DNA of 64,000 nt from Hoyosella levis (GCF_026008515.1 NZ_BQYM01000011.1:1-64000), one strand, 5' to 3'; shown: positions 25,485 to 35,075, counted from the first letter of the stretch. A program made the numbers and translations. Notes: generated by a model not told the origin, from the letters alone.

Positions 25485-26576
25485 GTGAGCATCATCGCGC
25501 GGCGGCCGCTCGGTCCCGGAGGGGGAGCCGGGCCGGATGCGCTGCGCCACCACGGTGATATCGATGCCGCGCCCGGGCTGCTCGACTTCGCGGTGAACGT
25601 GCATGGCACCGAGCCGCCCGCATGGTTGCAGCGAGAGTTGCGTGACCGCCTGCCGGATCTCGCGCGCTATCCCGACCGGGCCGAGGAGCAGGCTACCCGC
25701 GACGTCATCGCCGCGCGGCACGGGCGCCACCCTGACGAGGTGCTGCTGCTCAATGGGGCCGCCGAAGGGTTCGCGCTGCTGCCCGGCCTCGCGCCGCGCC
25801 ATGCTGTGGTGATCCATCCCTCCTTCACCGAGCCGGAGCATGTCCTCGCCGCGGCGGGCATTCCGGTCACGCGGGTGGTGCTCCGTCCGCCCTATGGCCT
25901 CGCGCAGGCCACGCTCCCGCACGACGCCGACCTCGTGGTGGTGGGCAACCCGACCAATCCCACCTCGGTGCTGCACCCGCGCTCGAGCATCGAGGCGCTG
26001 CGTGCCCCTGGCCGCCTCGTGGTGGTCGACGAGGCATTCATGGATGTCGTCCCTGGCGAGCGCGGTTCCTGCGCCACGGACGGCCCCGGTGATGTGCTGG
26101 TGCTGCGCAGCATCACCAAGACCTGGGGGCTCGCTGGACTGCGCGCGGGCTACGCGCTCGGCGACCCCGAACTGCTGGAACGCCTGGCCCGGCCGCGGCC
26201 GCACTGGCCCGTGGGCACCCTGGCGATGACGGCGCTCGCTGCCTGCTCCAGTGATCGAGCGATCGCCGAGACCGCGCGGATCGCCGATCGCATCGCGGCG
26301 GACCGGGAGTACCTCCTCGCCAGGCTGGGTGGACTGCGCCATCGCGGCTTCTCGGTGGTCGCTCCCGCCAGCGCTCCCTTTGTGCTGCTGGGCGTTCCCG
26401 AAGGCCTGCGGCAGGGCCTGCGCGAGCGCGGCGTGGCTGTCCGCCGCTGCGATACGTTCCCCGGGCTCGACGACCGTGCCATCCGGGTCGCGGTGCGCGA
26501 GCGGGCTCTGGTAGACACGCTGGTGCAGGCCATCGACGCCCTGGATGAGGAGAAGCAGTGCAGCAACCCAGCGTGA
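25485..26576 (+). CDS. cobC: PLP-dependent aminotransferase-fold CobC (threonine-phosphate decarboxylase-like)
   Basis: This 363-residue fold-type I PLP enzyme matches Rv2231c in length and place. The PLP lysine is in [17 protein letters not shown], and [12 protein letters not shown] and VVVDEAFMD supply the cofactor contacts. It probably makes the aminopropanol phosphate used by CobD, or is a related aminotransferase. The GTG at 25485 has TAGGCT (25471-25476) 8 nt upstream, indicating a leaderless start. The frame is open further upstream across ptkA but without conservation. The stop overlaps the next gene by 19 bp. Confidence 0.88.
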   Translation: MSIIARRPLGPGGGAGPDALRHHGDIDAAPGLLDFAVNVHGTEPPAWLQRELRDRLPDLARYPDRAEEQATRDVIAARHGRHPDEVLLLNGAAEGFALLPGLAPRHAVVIHPSFTEPEHVLAAAGIPVTRVVLRPPYGLAQATLPHDADLVVVGNPTNPTSVLHPRSSIEALRAPGRLVVVDEAFMDVVPGERGSCATDGPGDVLVLRSITKTWGLAGLRAGYALGDPELLERLARPRPHWPVGTLAMTALAACSSDRAIAETARIADRIAADREYLLARLGGLRHRGFSVVAPASAPFVLLGVPEGLRQGLRERGVAVRRCDTFPGLDDRAIRVAVRERALVDTLVQAIDALDEEKQCSNPA

Positions 26577-27718
26577 GCGAGAGCCCCGCCACCGTCGCGG
26601 ATGCCATCGCCGTGCTCGAGTCCGCCTACCCGCCCCGGCTAGCCGAGGACTGGGACTCCGTCGGGCTGGTCTGCGGCGATCCTGCCGCGCCCGTGCGCCG
26701 CATCCTGATGTGCGTGGACGTGACCGGCGCCGTGGTGGAGGAAGCCATCGAGCAGGGCGCCGACCTCATCGTGGCGCACCACCCGCTGCTCCTGCGTGGC
26801 GTCGATACCGTCGCGGCGAGCACCCCGAAGGGCGCGCACATCCATCGGCTCATCACCGCCGGGTGTGCGCTCTTTACCGCGCACACCAACGCGGACTCGG
26901 CGAGCCCTGGGGTCTCGGATGCCCTCGCGGAGGCGCTGGGCCTGCGGGTCGAGCGGCCCATCGCGCCCAAGCCGACGGCGCCTCTCGACAAGTGGGTCGT
27001 GTTCGTGCCCGTGGAGGACACCGCTGCGGTTGCGAACGGCATGTTCGCCGCCGGTGCCGGCGAGCTCGGCGCCTACCGCGAATGCGGCTGGCGCGTCACC
27101 GGCACCGGGCAGTTCCGGCCCGTAGCGGGCGCTAATCCGGCGATCGGGGAGGTCGGGGCACTCGAGCACGTCACCGAGGACCGCCTCGAGGTCGTCGCCC
27201 CGCGCGGCAAGCGTGAACTGGTCCGCGGGGCCTTGCTCGAGGCGCACCCCTATGAGGAACCGGCCCACGACCTGTTCGAGCATGCTGCCCTGGACTCGCC
27301 AGAGGGCCTCGGCCGCGTGGGCGAGCTGCCCGAGCCGGAGACCCTGCGCGAGTTCACCGAGCGCGTGGCGCGGGCGCTGCCCTCCACGGTGTGGGGGGTG
27401 CGTGCTGCCGGTGACCCCGAGCGACTCGTGCGGCGCGTTGCTGTGTGCGGCGGAGCGGGGGACTCCCTGCTCGCCACCGTGGCCCGCCTCGGCGTCGATG
27501 CGTACGTCACTTCAGACCTGCGCCACCACCCCACGGACGAGAGCCTGCGGGCAGGCGGCCCGGCGCTCATCGATGTGGCCCACTGGGCGAGCGAGTTTCC
27601 CTGGTGCGACCAGGCGCGGCACCTCCTCGATGAAGCGCTGTCAGCGCGCGGCGTGCACGTCGCCGTCACCGGCCTGCGCACCGACCCCTGGACCGTGGCA
27701 GCGGCAGCGCCTAGCTGA
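26558..27718 (+). CDS. NIF3/DUF34 family metal-binding protein
   Basis: This 386-residue NIF3-like protein has the dinuclear metal residues in [19 protein letters not shown] and the C-terminal [11 protein letters not shown]. The long insert between the two NIF3 halves is usual for the Gram-positive type. It starts at a GTG with GAGGAG upstream, inside the end of cobC. The molecular function of the family is unsettled; GTP cyclohydrolase-like activity has been proposed for some members. The position equals Rv2230c. Confidence 0.9.
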   Translation: MQQPSVSESPATVADAIAVLESAYPPRLAEDWDSVGLVCGDPAAPVRRILMCVDVTGAVVEEAIEQGADLIVAHHPLLLRGVDTVAASTPKGAHIHRLITAGCALFTAHTNADSASPGVSDALAEALGLRVERPIAPKPTAPLDKWVVFVPVEDTAAVANGMFAAGAGELGAYRECGWRVTGTGQFRPVAGANPAIGEVGALEHVTEDRLEVVAPRGKRELVRGALLEAHPYEEPAHDLFEHAALDSPEGLGRVGELPEPETLREFTERVARALPSTVWGVRAAGDPERLVRRVAVCGGAGDSLLATVARLGVDAYVTSDLRHHPTDESLRAGGPALIDVAHWASEFPWCDQARHLLDEALSARGVHVAVTGLRTDPWTVAAAAPS

Positions 27719-27826
27719 GCAATGGTGGCAGGGAAGGCAGCAGAAGCGCCACGACCGAGGCGGTAGGGTAGTGCGATTAGCCAGCACTGAACGACCACCG
27801 AGACCTGAATAATGGAGCGCAGAGAC

Positions 27827-28549
27827 GTGAACGCGGAACCCCAGACTCAACTACGGCTCCTCGACCTTGCCGCCGTGGATGCCGAGATGCTGCGGCTGAG
27901 GCACCGGCGCCGCACCCTGCCCGAGGACAAGGAGCTTGATCGTCTCGCCGAGGAGCTCCGCGACCGCAAGGACGAGGCGGTGAACAAGGAGATCAGGCTC
28001 GATGATCTCGACCGCGACATCAAGCGCCACGAGAAGGAACTCGCCCAGGTGCGCATGCGCGAGGAGAAGGACACCGAGCTCCAGCGCGGTGGGACCCTGC
28101 CGGCCAAGCAGCTCACCGAGCTGCAGCATGAGCTCGACAGCCTGGCGCGCCGCAAATCGATCATCGAGGACGAGACCCTCGAGGTGATGGAGCAGCGCGA
28201 GGCAGCCGAGGCGGACTTCCAGCACGCCGGCGCGCAGGTCTCCCATGTCGAGTCGCAGATCCTTGAGGTGAAGCGCCATCGCGATGAGGCCCTCGCGGAC
28301 ATCGAGACCGCCGAGCGGCGCTGCACCACCGATCGCAATGCCATCGCCGGCTCCTTCCCGGCGGACCTGCTCGCGCTCTACGACTCGCGGGTGCGCGCGG
28401 GCGGCCTGGGCGCGGGCCTGCTGAACGGCGGCAAGTGCGGGGCATGCCGCATCGAGCTTGACCGTGGCGAGCTCGCGCGCATCACCGCCTCGCCCGCCGA
28501 GCGGGTGCTGCAATGCCCGGAGTGCGATGCCATCCTGGTCCGCAAGTAG
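27827..28549 (+). CDS. Coiled-coil protein with C4 zinc ribbon
   Basis: This 240-residue protein is a long coiled coil (roughly residues 25-170, Glu/Arg/Leu-rich) ending in a zinc ribbon, CGACRIEL and CPECDAIL, matching Rv2229c in length and layout. The GTG at 27827 has GGAG 9 nt upstream and aligns with the mycobacterial start; an ATG at 27812 is also in frame. TAGGGT at 27764-27769 is a possible -10. Its role is unproven. It precedes the RNase H gene by 18 bp and they are probably co-transcribed. Confidence 0.9.
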   Translation: MNAEPQTQLRLLDLAAVDAEMLRLRHRRRTLPEDKELDRLAEELRDRKDEAVNKEIRLDDLDRDIKRHEKELAQVRMREEKDTELQRGGTLPAKQLTELQHELDSLARRKSIIEDETLEVMEQREAAEADFQHAGAQVSHVESQILEVKRHRDEALADIETAERRCTTDRNAIAGSFPADLLALYDSRVRAGGLGAGLLNGGKCGACRIELDRGELARITASPAERVLQCPECDAILVRK

Positions 28550-28567
28550 CGATGCGCGAGGCAGGCA

Positions 28568-29731
28568 ATGAGCAGCAGTGAGCCCGCGGGCCAAGCCAGG
28601 GTCATCGTGGAGGCGGATGGTGGATCCCGCGGCAACCCCGGCCCGGCCGGATACGGGGCAGTCGTGCGTGACAGCGCGACTGGGGATGCGCTGGCCGAGC
28701 GTGATGAATACATTGGTGAGGCCACCAACAACGTCGCGGAGTACCGGGGCCTGATCGCCGGGCTCGAGGCCGCGTCCGAGTGCGGCGCGCGCGTCGTCGA
28801 GGCACGCCTGGACTCGAAGCTCGTTGTCGAGCAGATGTCGGGGCGCTGGAAGGTCAAGCACCCGGACATGATCCCGCTGGCCCGCCAGGCTCGCGAGATC
28901 GTCGGTCGCTTCGAATCGGTGAGCTTCACCTGGATCCCGCGCGCGGAGAACAAGCACGCGGATGCGCTGGCCAATCGCGCGATGGATCGCGGGGCGGCGC
29001 CGCGGGAGGCAAGCGCGGACACCGGCCCGAGCAGCACGTCGGAGCAGGCGTCAGAGCCCGCGGACCCCGTTCCGGCCAGTGCCCCCGCCGCTGGGTGGAC
29101 GCGTGCCACTGGCGATCCCACCCGTCTGCTGCTCCTGCGCCACGGGCAGACACGACTGTCGGTGGAGCGCCGCTACTCAGGCCGTGGTGACCACCCGCTC
29201 ACCGCCGAGGGGGAGCGCCAGGCTGCCGCAGTCGCGCAGCGGATGGCCCGGCAGCGGGGTCGCATCGCTGCGGTGGTCTCGTCCCCGCTGCAGCGCAGCC
29301 GTGCCACCGCCGTGGCGGCCGCGGAGGTTCTGGGCATGGAGGTGCAGATCCATGAGGGGCTGATCGAGACTGATTTCGGCGAGTGGGAGGGCCTGACCTT
29401 CACCGAGGCGTCGCAGCGCGATCCCGTCCTGTTCGAGCAGTGGTTGTCGGATACCTCGGTGGCTCCGCCGGGCGGGGAAAGCTTCGACGTGGTGCACCGT
29501 CGCGTGCGGCGGGCGCGCGATGAGCTTATCGCCACGCATGGCGGCTCGAACGTGCTCGTCGTGAGCCACGTGACGCCGATCAAGACGATGCTGCGCATGG
29601 CATTGGATGCGGGGCCGTCGTTGCTGTACCGGCTGCACCTGGATCTTGCCTCGCTGAGCATTGCCGAGTTCTACCCGGATGGGGGAGCGTCGGTGCGGCT
29701 GGTCAACGACACAAGCCACGCTTGGTCGTGA
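28568..29731 (+). CDS. Bifunctional RNase HI / histidine phosphatase (CobC-type)
   Basis: This 387-residue fusion has an N-terminal RNase HI domain with acidic residues in VEADGGSRGNPG, NNVAEYRGL, RLDSKLVVEQ and HADALANRAMD. It is joined by an Ala/Pro/Ser linker to a phosphoglycerate-mutase-like phosphatase with RHGQTRLS and the second catalytic His in VVSHVTP. The arrangement equals Rv2228c, whose phosphatase half has alpha-ribazole phosphatase activity. It thus links RNA-DNA hybrid removal with the cobalamin lower-ligand pathway. Confidence 0.93.
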   Translation: MSSSEPAGQARVIVEADGGSRGNPGPAGYGAVVRDSATGDALAERDEYIGEATNNVAEYRGLIAGLEAASECGARVVEARLDSKLVVEQMSGRWKVKHPDMIPLARQAREIVGRFESVSFTWIPRAENKHADALANRAMDRGAAPREASADTGPSSTSEQASEPADPVPASAPAAGWTRATGDPTRLLLLRHGQTRLSVERRYSGRGDHPLTAEGERQAAAVAQRMARQRGRIAAVVSSPLQRSRATAVAAAEVLGMEVQIHEGLIETDFGEWEGLTFTEASQRDPVLFEQWLSDTSVAPPGGESFDVVHRRVRRARDELIATHGGSNVLVVSHVTPIKTMLRMALDAGPSLLYRLHLDLASLSIAEFYPDGGASVRLVNDTSHAWS

Positions 29732-29787
29732 TCAGCTGCTGCTTCGCCGATGCGGGGCGGGGTGCGACCACGGGCTATGGTGGTGGA

Positions 29788-30207
<420 letters not shown>

Positions 30208-30212
30208 ACCCC

Positions 30213-30256
30213 TTGCTTGTATAGACGGGTGTTTATATTATGGCTCTTGTATAGAC
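30213..30256 (+). promoter_or_regulatory. Promoter with two 11-bp direct operator repeats
   Basis: TTGCTT (30213-30218) and TATTAT (30236-30241), 17 bp apart, form a strong -35/-10 pair in an unusually AT-rich patch. CTTGTATAGAC occurs at 30216-30226 and again at 30246-30256, exactly 30 bp (about three helical turns) apart, bracketing the -10. The second copy continues into a TAGA-N2-TCTA dyad resembling ArsR-family operators. This is the layout of a repressed, inducible promoter. No repressor gene is adjacent. Confidence 0.6.
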
Positions 30257-30275
30257 ATCTATCTATGGAGTCGGC

Positions 30276-31613
30276 ATGAGCGAGCTACCCGTCCTCGTCA
30301 TCGGAGCAGGCCCCATCGGCCTCGCCGCCGCCGCGCGCCTCGCCGAGCGCGGAATCCCCGCCCTCGTCCTCGAGCGCGGAACCATCCCCGGCTCGGCGGT
30401 AGCCGAATGGAACCATGTCCGGCTCTTCTCCCGCTGGGGCGAGCTCATCGACCCCGCCGCGCGCGACCTCCTCGCCAGCACCGGATGGGCCGAGCCCGAC
30501 GCCGACGCCTACCCCACCGGCGCGGACTGGGCCACCCGCTACCTCCAGCCACTCGCCGAGGCCCTCGGGCCCGACGTGGTGCGGACCGGCACGACCGTCA
30601 CCGCCGTCACCCGCCAATCCCGCGACCGCGTCGTGGACTCCGGCCGCGATACCGCGCCACTCGTCGTCCACGTCACGACCAGCCACGGCAGCACCGAGCG
30701 CATTCTCGCCCGCGCCGTCATCGACGCATCCGGTACCTGGCACCAGCCCAATCCGCTCGGCACCGAGGGAATCCCCGCGATCGGCGAGACCACGGCCCGC
30801 GACCGCATCCACTACCGCATTCCCGACCTCTCCGACCCCGCCCAGCGCGCCGAGCTGCTGGGCAAGCACATCGCCCTCGCTGGCAGCGGCCACTCCGCGC
30901 TCACCGCGATCGGGATCCTTGCCGATCTCGCGGCCGAGGATCCCACCACTACCATCACCTGGATCCTGCGCCGCGCTACCTCGCAGCCCGACATCGGAGC
31001 GCCTGATGAGCTGCCCCAGCGTGGCGCCCTCGGCATCCGTGCCCGCGAAGCTGTCGACGCCGGGCTTATCCACCCCCGCACCGGCTTCCGTGTCACCGAG
31101 ATCATCGACAACGACCAGGGATTGTCCCTGATCAGCGATGACGGACAGCGCGTCGACGGGGTCAATACCGTTCTTGCGCTCACCGGATTCCGGCCCGACC
31201 ATCGCATCACCAGCGAGATCCGCCTCGACCTCGATCCTGTCCTTGAAGCGCCCCGCGCGCTCGCGCCGCTGATCGACCCCAACGTGCACTCCTGCGGCAC
31301 CGTCTACCCCCACGGCCATGCCGAGCTCGCGCACCCAGAGCAGGGGTACTTCATCGCGGGCATGAAGAGCTACGGGCGGGCACCCACGTTCCTCGCGCTC
31401 ACCGGGTACGAGCAGGTGCGCAGCATCGTCGCCGCCATCGACGGCGACCTCGCGGCCGCGGAAGCCGTCGAGCTCACCCTGCCCGAGACGGGGGTCTGCG
31501 GGGGAGCGGGCTTGTTCGACGATCCCGATGCCGCGAGCTCCGGAGGATGCTGCTCCGCGCCCGCGCCCCCGGCCGAGCTGCTCGCGCTACCTACCTTCGG
31601 AGGGCGCCTCTGA
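30276..31613 (+). CDS. FAD/NAD(P)-dependent oxidoreductase, ArsO-like flavoprotein
   Basis: This 445-residue flavoprotein monooxygenase-like enzyme has an FAD site GAGPIGLAAA, a second dinucleotide site ALAGSGHSALTA and the LALTGFRPDH ATG-type motif. The C-terminus has a cysteine-rich tail (VCGGAG, SSGGCCSAP) of the kind seen in flavoproteins encoded in actinobacterial arsenic resistance clusters. With the ArsR-like operator in front, a thiol- or metalloid-responsive role is plausible, but no arsR, arsenite pump or arsenate reductase gene is nearby. The ATG has GGAG 5 nt upstream. It is not in the conserved Mycobacterium gene order, so probably acquired. Confidence 0.75.
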   Translation: MSELPVLVIGAGPIGLAAAARLAERGIPALVLERGTIPGSAVAEWNHVRLFSRWGELIDPAARDLLASTGWAEPDADAYPTGADWATRYLQPLAEALGPDVVRTGTTVTAVTRQSRDRVVDSGRDTAPLVVHVTTSHGSTERILARAVIDASGTWHQPNPLGTEGIPAIGETTARDRIHYRIPDLSDPAQRAELLGKHIALAGSGHSALTAIGILADLAAEDPTTTITWILRRATSQPDIGAPDELPQRGALGIRAREAVDAGLIHPRTGFRVTEIIDNDQGLSLISDDGQRVDGVNTVLALTGFRPDHRITSEIRLDLDPVLEAPRALAPLIDPNVHSCGTVYPHGHAELAHPEQGYFIAGMKSYGRAPTFLALTGYEQVRSIVAAIDGDLAAAEAVELTLPETGVCGGAGLFDDPDAASSGGCCSAPAPPAELLALPTFGGRL

Positions 31614-31658
31614 CCACCTGCGAGGGGCCCTGCGAGAGAGGCTGATGCTCCAGCTGTT

Positions 31659-32795
31659 TCAGCCGCGCAGGCTGCCGGTGAAGAGCATCGCCTTGTAGGT
31701 CTCGTTGGTCGACGTGTTCCACTGGCTCACGGATACCGTGAACGCATCCAGCGTGGAACCTGGCACGATGTAGCCGCCATAAAGCTGCGCCACCTTGCCC
31801 GCCGCGTGGTCCTCGTCCTCCCACCCGCAGCCCGTCAGCAACGTCAGCTTGCGGGCCTCGAACAGATTGTCCGTGGGATGGTCGAGGACCATGGCGCGCA
31901 GCGAGTACGCCGAAGCATCGAACCAGACCAGCACATACTTGCCATCGACCCGCCGCAGGCACATCTCGCCCCACGCGCCGTCGAGCACCGGCGTGGGGGG
32001 ATTGCCCCACTGCCAGCCCGTCTCCGGCCGGAAGCCCCACGATTCCCACTGCTTCGGCCGCAGCAGGCCATCGGTCGGCACGCGATGCAGGAACAACGGC
32101 TTGTCCCGCTGGAAGCCCGAGCTGAACACATACACATGATCGTCGCCCGCCGCGCCCTCGGCCCACGTGATCAGCTGCATCGTCCCGCCGTGATGGTTGC
32201 CCGGCCACGCCGCGCGGGTCCTCTTCCACCGCTCGCCATCCCGCGACGCGAAGACCCGCGACTCGGTCACGTTGTGCAGCCCGGCATTGCGCATCGCCCA
32301 CAGGTAGGTGGTGCCGCCCACCGTCAACGCATCAGCGGGCAACCACGTCACTCCCCGGTGATTGCTCTCCCGGATCAGCCGTCGCGCATGCTTGCGGCCC
32401 ACGCACGAGCAGAACTCCACTGCATTAGCGCTGGCGCCCCCGTCGCTGGCATCCCCAGCGTGCTGGTCGGCAGCGTGTGGCATTGCTGAGCGCAGCAGCA
32501 CGGGGGAGCGCCAATGCCCGCTGCCCGGGCCCAGGCCCGAGAACGTATCGCCAAAGAACCACCCCAGCTCCCGCCCGCCCGGCAGCTCGACAGGGATCCC
32601 CAGATCCGTGCCGACCACGCCGAACCGCTCGCTGGAGGTGCCCGGCCCCGTGAGGTCGCACACTTTGCTCAGCCGTGCCATGCCCGTACCGTACCCGCGC
32701 ACCGGCAGGATCCGCCGACCAGCGGCCCCGGCTGACGAGGCGACCTGCCGCACTGTCCCCGCCACTGATGCGACCCGGCGTGCGAGCGGCGTCAT
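31659..32795 (-). CDS. DUF4185 domain protein
   Basis: This 378-residue protein matches DUF4185, a beta-propeller-like glycosidase-fold family (GWFFGDTF near the N-terminus, SRDGERW, GEMCLRRVDGKYVLVWFDA, YGGYIVPGSTLD). The N-terminal 50 residues are basic and unconserved, without a clear signal peptide. Its ATG overlaps the stop of the upstream endolysin gene by 4 bp and has a purine-rich AGGGGGG before it. DUF4185 proteins are often found beside cell-wall hydrolases in Mycobacteriales and their phages. Activity is unknown; polysaccharide binding or cleavage is inferred from the fold. Confidence 0.8.
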   Translation of the reverse strand: MTPLARRVASVAGTVRQVASSAGAAGRRILPVRGYGTGMARLSKVCDLTGPGTSSERFGVVGTDLGIPVELPGGRELGWFFGDTFSGLGPGSGHWRSPVLLRSAMPHAADQHAGDASDGGASANAVEFCSCVGRKHARRLIRESNHRGVTWLPADALTVGGTTYLWAMRNAGLHNVTESRVFASRDGERWKRTRAAWPGNHHGGTMQLITWAEGAAGDDHVYVFSSGFQRDKPLFLHRVPTDGLLRPKQWESWGFRPETGWQWGNPPTPVLDGAWGEMCLRRVDGKYVLVWFDASAYSLRAMVLDHPTDNLFEARKLTLLTGCGWEDEDHAAGKVAQLYGGYIVPGSTLDAFTVSVSQWNTSTNETYKAMLFTGSLRG

Positions 32796-33865
32796 CGCGA
32801 CCCCCCTCGGCCGAGAACCCCGCGGGACACGTCCCGTAGCCGCTGCCACGTGCGATCGATGGCCCGCCGCCACCACGATCCGCTACCCGCACCGCCCGGG
32901 GGCACCGGAACAGGCGGAACCGGGGTAGGAGGGACAGGCGCGGGAGGACCGGGCTCAGGAACCACAGGTTCGGGAGCTACTGGCGCAGGAGGAAGAGGTG
33001 CGGGAGGAAGAGGTTCTGCGGGAACGCCGTCCCGCAGGCCCGCACCCCAGGTGCCCGGGCCAATAAGACCGTTCTCCTCCCAGCCATTCGCTCGCTGGAC
33101 CGCCCGCGCCGCATCCGCGGTAGCGGCATCCCACACGCCCGTCACAGGAGCGCCCACCGCGGCCTGCCACTCCCGCAGGCCCACCCGCCACAGCGGCCAC
33201 TCCAGCGGATGCTGCCCCGAGATCGACTCAACCGGCCCCTCGAGCGGACCGAAGTAGTAGCCGGGCGGAAGCGGGAAAGCCGACCTATCCGATGCTGGGA
33301 TGCCTGCCCGTATCCGTTCGACGATCCGCCCCACCTCTGCCCGGAACACATCCATATCGAAGCCAGCCGGATCGATCTTGCCCTCCGCGCTGTACTCCTT
33401 GTGCCCCACCACATTCCTCACCGGGAACCCGGCCTGCACCACGAGCACCGCGCATCCCCGCGCGTACGCATCGAGTTGTGCCAATGTCCAGTCGTATTCG
33501 CCGCGGGAATCCGGCCTGCCGGAGCTCACCGCTTCGATGCCCAGCACATGAAAGTTCGCGTTGTTGGTCGGCCAGCCCGGCCAGCTCCCGCGACCCGCGT
33601 GCCAGCACACGCCTGCAGCGATCACCCGGTACGTGCCATCCTTCTCCAACGCCAGGTTTGATAGCGGGCCCGGCAGGTCGGGTCGCCCCTCGAGAACCAC
33701 GCGCCAATCGTGGGGAGTGCCACCTGCCGTGTGATGCGCCATCACGCCACGGATGTCCCGGTACGCGCCATGCCCCCGGGCGCGCCACCCATCCTGCTCG
33801 ATGACCTGCAGGCCCTCGGCCCGCAGCGCATCGGCCAACCATGTCACGTTCCCCACCCAGGCCAT
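32792..33865 (-). CDS. N-acetylmuramoyl-L-alanine amidase, phage endolysin type
   Basis: This protein of about 357 residues begins with an Amidase_2 domain (GVMAHHTAGG and VVGHKEYSAEGKIDPAGFDM supply zinc and catalytic residues) like mycobacteriophage LysA. A peptidoglycan-binding helical domain follows (GLREWQAAVGAPVTGVWD), then a Pro/Val/Ala repeat tail and a basic C-terminus. No signal peptide is present, as in phage endolysins that rely on a holin, but no holin, integrase or structural phage gene is nearby. ATG 33865 follows GGGAGGA directly; GTG 33856 has better spacing to that site. It is co-operonic with DUF4185. Confidence 0.85.
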   Translation of the reverse strand: MAWVGNVTWLADALRAEGLQVIEQDGWRARGHGAYRDIRGVMAHHTAGGTPHDWRVVLEGRPDLPGPLSNLALEKDGTYRVIAAGVCWHAGRGSWPGWPTNNANFHVLGIEAVSSGRPDSRGEYDWTLAQLDAYARGCAVLVVQAGFPVRNVVGHKEYSAEGKIDPAGFDMDVFRAEVGRIVERIRAGIPASDRSAFPLPPGYYFGPLEGPVESISGQHPLEWPLWRVGLREWQAAVGAPVTGVWDAATADAARAVQRANGWEENGLIGPGTWGAGLRDGVPAEPLPPAPLPPAPVAPEPVVPEPGPPAPVPPTPVPPVPVPPGGAGSGSWWRRAIDRTWQRLRDVSRGVLGRGGSR

Positions 33866-33962
33866 TCCTCCCGAATCCTCCCCACGTGGCAGCAACATCG
33901 TCTGGCCCACCATCATGCCCGGCAGCCCTGACAAAAACACTCCGGGTGGCAGTCTCGGCGGG

Positions 33963-34027
33963 GAGTGTGCGAAATGCGACAGCGAAAGTGCCCAGACCGG
34001 TCGTTCTTCGCACACTCGCGGCGGCTT
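33963..34027. repeat. Inverted repeat in the endolysin / small protein divergent gap
   Basis: GAGTGTGCGAA and TTCGCACACTC are perfect 11-bp arms 43 bp apart, located 98 bp before the endolysin start and 81 bp before the divergent small gene. It could be an operator pair or an RNA hairpin in the endolysin leader. Confidence 0.6.
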
Positions 34028-34108
34028 GGGCGGCTCCGGGCAAGGCGCGGACCACCGACGCACGCGGATGGCGCACACCGCGCGCTGCTTGTGCGGCACA
34101 CTGGTGTC

Positions 34109-34288
34109 ATGAGCGATGACGAGGAATGGTTCTACTGCGTAGCCGATGGCACCGTGCGCCTGGGCAAGGAATCCCGGGGCCTCGAGCGGATGGGCCCCTA
34201 CCCGGACGAGGCGACGGCACGCCGCGCGCTCGAGATCGCGCGCGAGCGCAACAAGGCCGCGGACGAGCAGGACAAGGACTGGCGGTAG
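34109..34288 (+). CDS. Small SPOR-like domain protein
   Basis: This 59-residue protein (WFYCVADGTVR, GPYPDEATARRALEIARERN, ending DWR) matches the small actinobacterial proteins annotated as SPOR-domain containing. The sequence suggests a single compact fold with an aromatic first strand and a C-terminal helix. No ribosome binding site is seen; CACACT 6 nt before the ATG may be a weak -10 for a leaderless mRNA. It converges on the next gene with a 9-bp gap. The role is unknown. Confidence 0.75.
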   Translation: MSDDEEWFYCVADGTVRLGKESRGLERMGPYPDEATARRALEIARERNKAADEQDKDWR

Positions 34289-34297
34289 GCCCCGTCC

Positions 34298-35029
34298 CTA
34301 GTTCACGGCGTCGCCCCAGCAGCTGAGGTCAAGGTCCGGTGGGACCTGGAACGATTCGAGGACTGGATCGTCAACAAGTGCTGCGATGAGTTCCGATTCT
34401 CCACCAACTATGGTCGAGTCGAAATCGATCTCGGACAACGCATACCAGGACCTGTCACGCGGCCACATCACCATCGGGGGACGCGCCACGCTGCTCGGAT
34501 ACTGATTAACCTGGTTGGCCAGCGCGGCGAGGTCCCCCTGCAGCAGGATCATCTCCCGGCCAGCCAGCCTGAAGTGGAGAGAGTCAAACTCACCCTGCGT
34601 GAAGCTGCTGCGCTTCCCAGGTCGAACACCGTCGTGTCCGACCCAGAACCCGAACACGGAGCCGTCCGTTTCGTTGGTCGCGTCCACAAGGCGAGGAAGG
34701 AGCGCGGCGAACGAGCCGGGATCCAGCTCGCCGTGGCGTGGGTGGAACCCCCGCCACGGGGGATAGAGGTCAAGGTCAGTGTCCTTCCCGCCAAGAAGCC
34801 GGTGCCACTGCACTGCCGGATGCATGATGGCCCCCGTCTCGGCAGCGATGTCGGCCCACCGCGGTGGTTGCGCGTTGTTATAGGCCTCAGGCCGGTGCAG
34901 GATGCGGCAGTACGCCTCAAGCCCGAGGGGCACTTGTCCCGACAAGTGGCCGCTCGATCCTCGGAACCGTGCATTGGCCCAATCCGCCGCTGCCGGATCT
35001 GTCACGGGCACTGCATCATTGATCCACAT
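34298..35029 (-). CDS. Actinobacterial protein of unknown function
   Basis: This 243-residue protein has a pattern I have seen in uncharacterised actinobacterial proteins: GLEAYCRILHRP, RWADIAAETGAIMHPAVQWHRL, a central FGFWVGHDG, and a C-terminal WPRDRSWYALSEIDFDSTIVGG. No catalytic motif, signal peptide or membrane helix is visible. The ATG has GGTGGA upstream. A 20-bp inverted repeat lies just before its promoter region. Local base composition is somewhat less GC-rich than the neighbours, and the gene is absent from the M. tuberculosis order, so it is probably accessory. Confidence 0.7.
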   Translation of the reverse strand: MWINDAVPVTDPAAADWANARFRGSSGHLSGQVPLGLEAYCRILHRPEAYNNAQPPRWADIAAETGAIMHPAVQWHRLLGGKDTDLDLYPPWRGFHPRHGELDPGSFAALLPRLVDATNETDGSVFGFWVGHDGVRPGKRSSFTQGEFDSLHFRLAGREMILLQGDLAALANQVNQYPSSVARPPMVMWPRDRSWYALSEIDFDSTIVGGESELIAALVDDPVLESFQVPPDLDLSCWGDAVN

Positions 35030-35075
35030 TTTCCACCACTCTCAGTCCAGGTTGCAGGCGCCCAAGATCCAGCAG

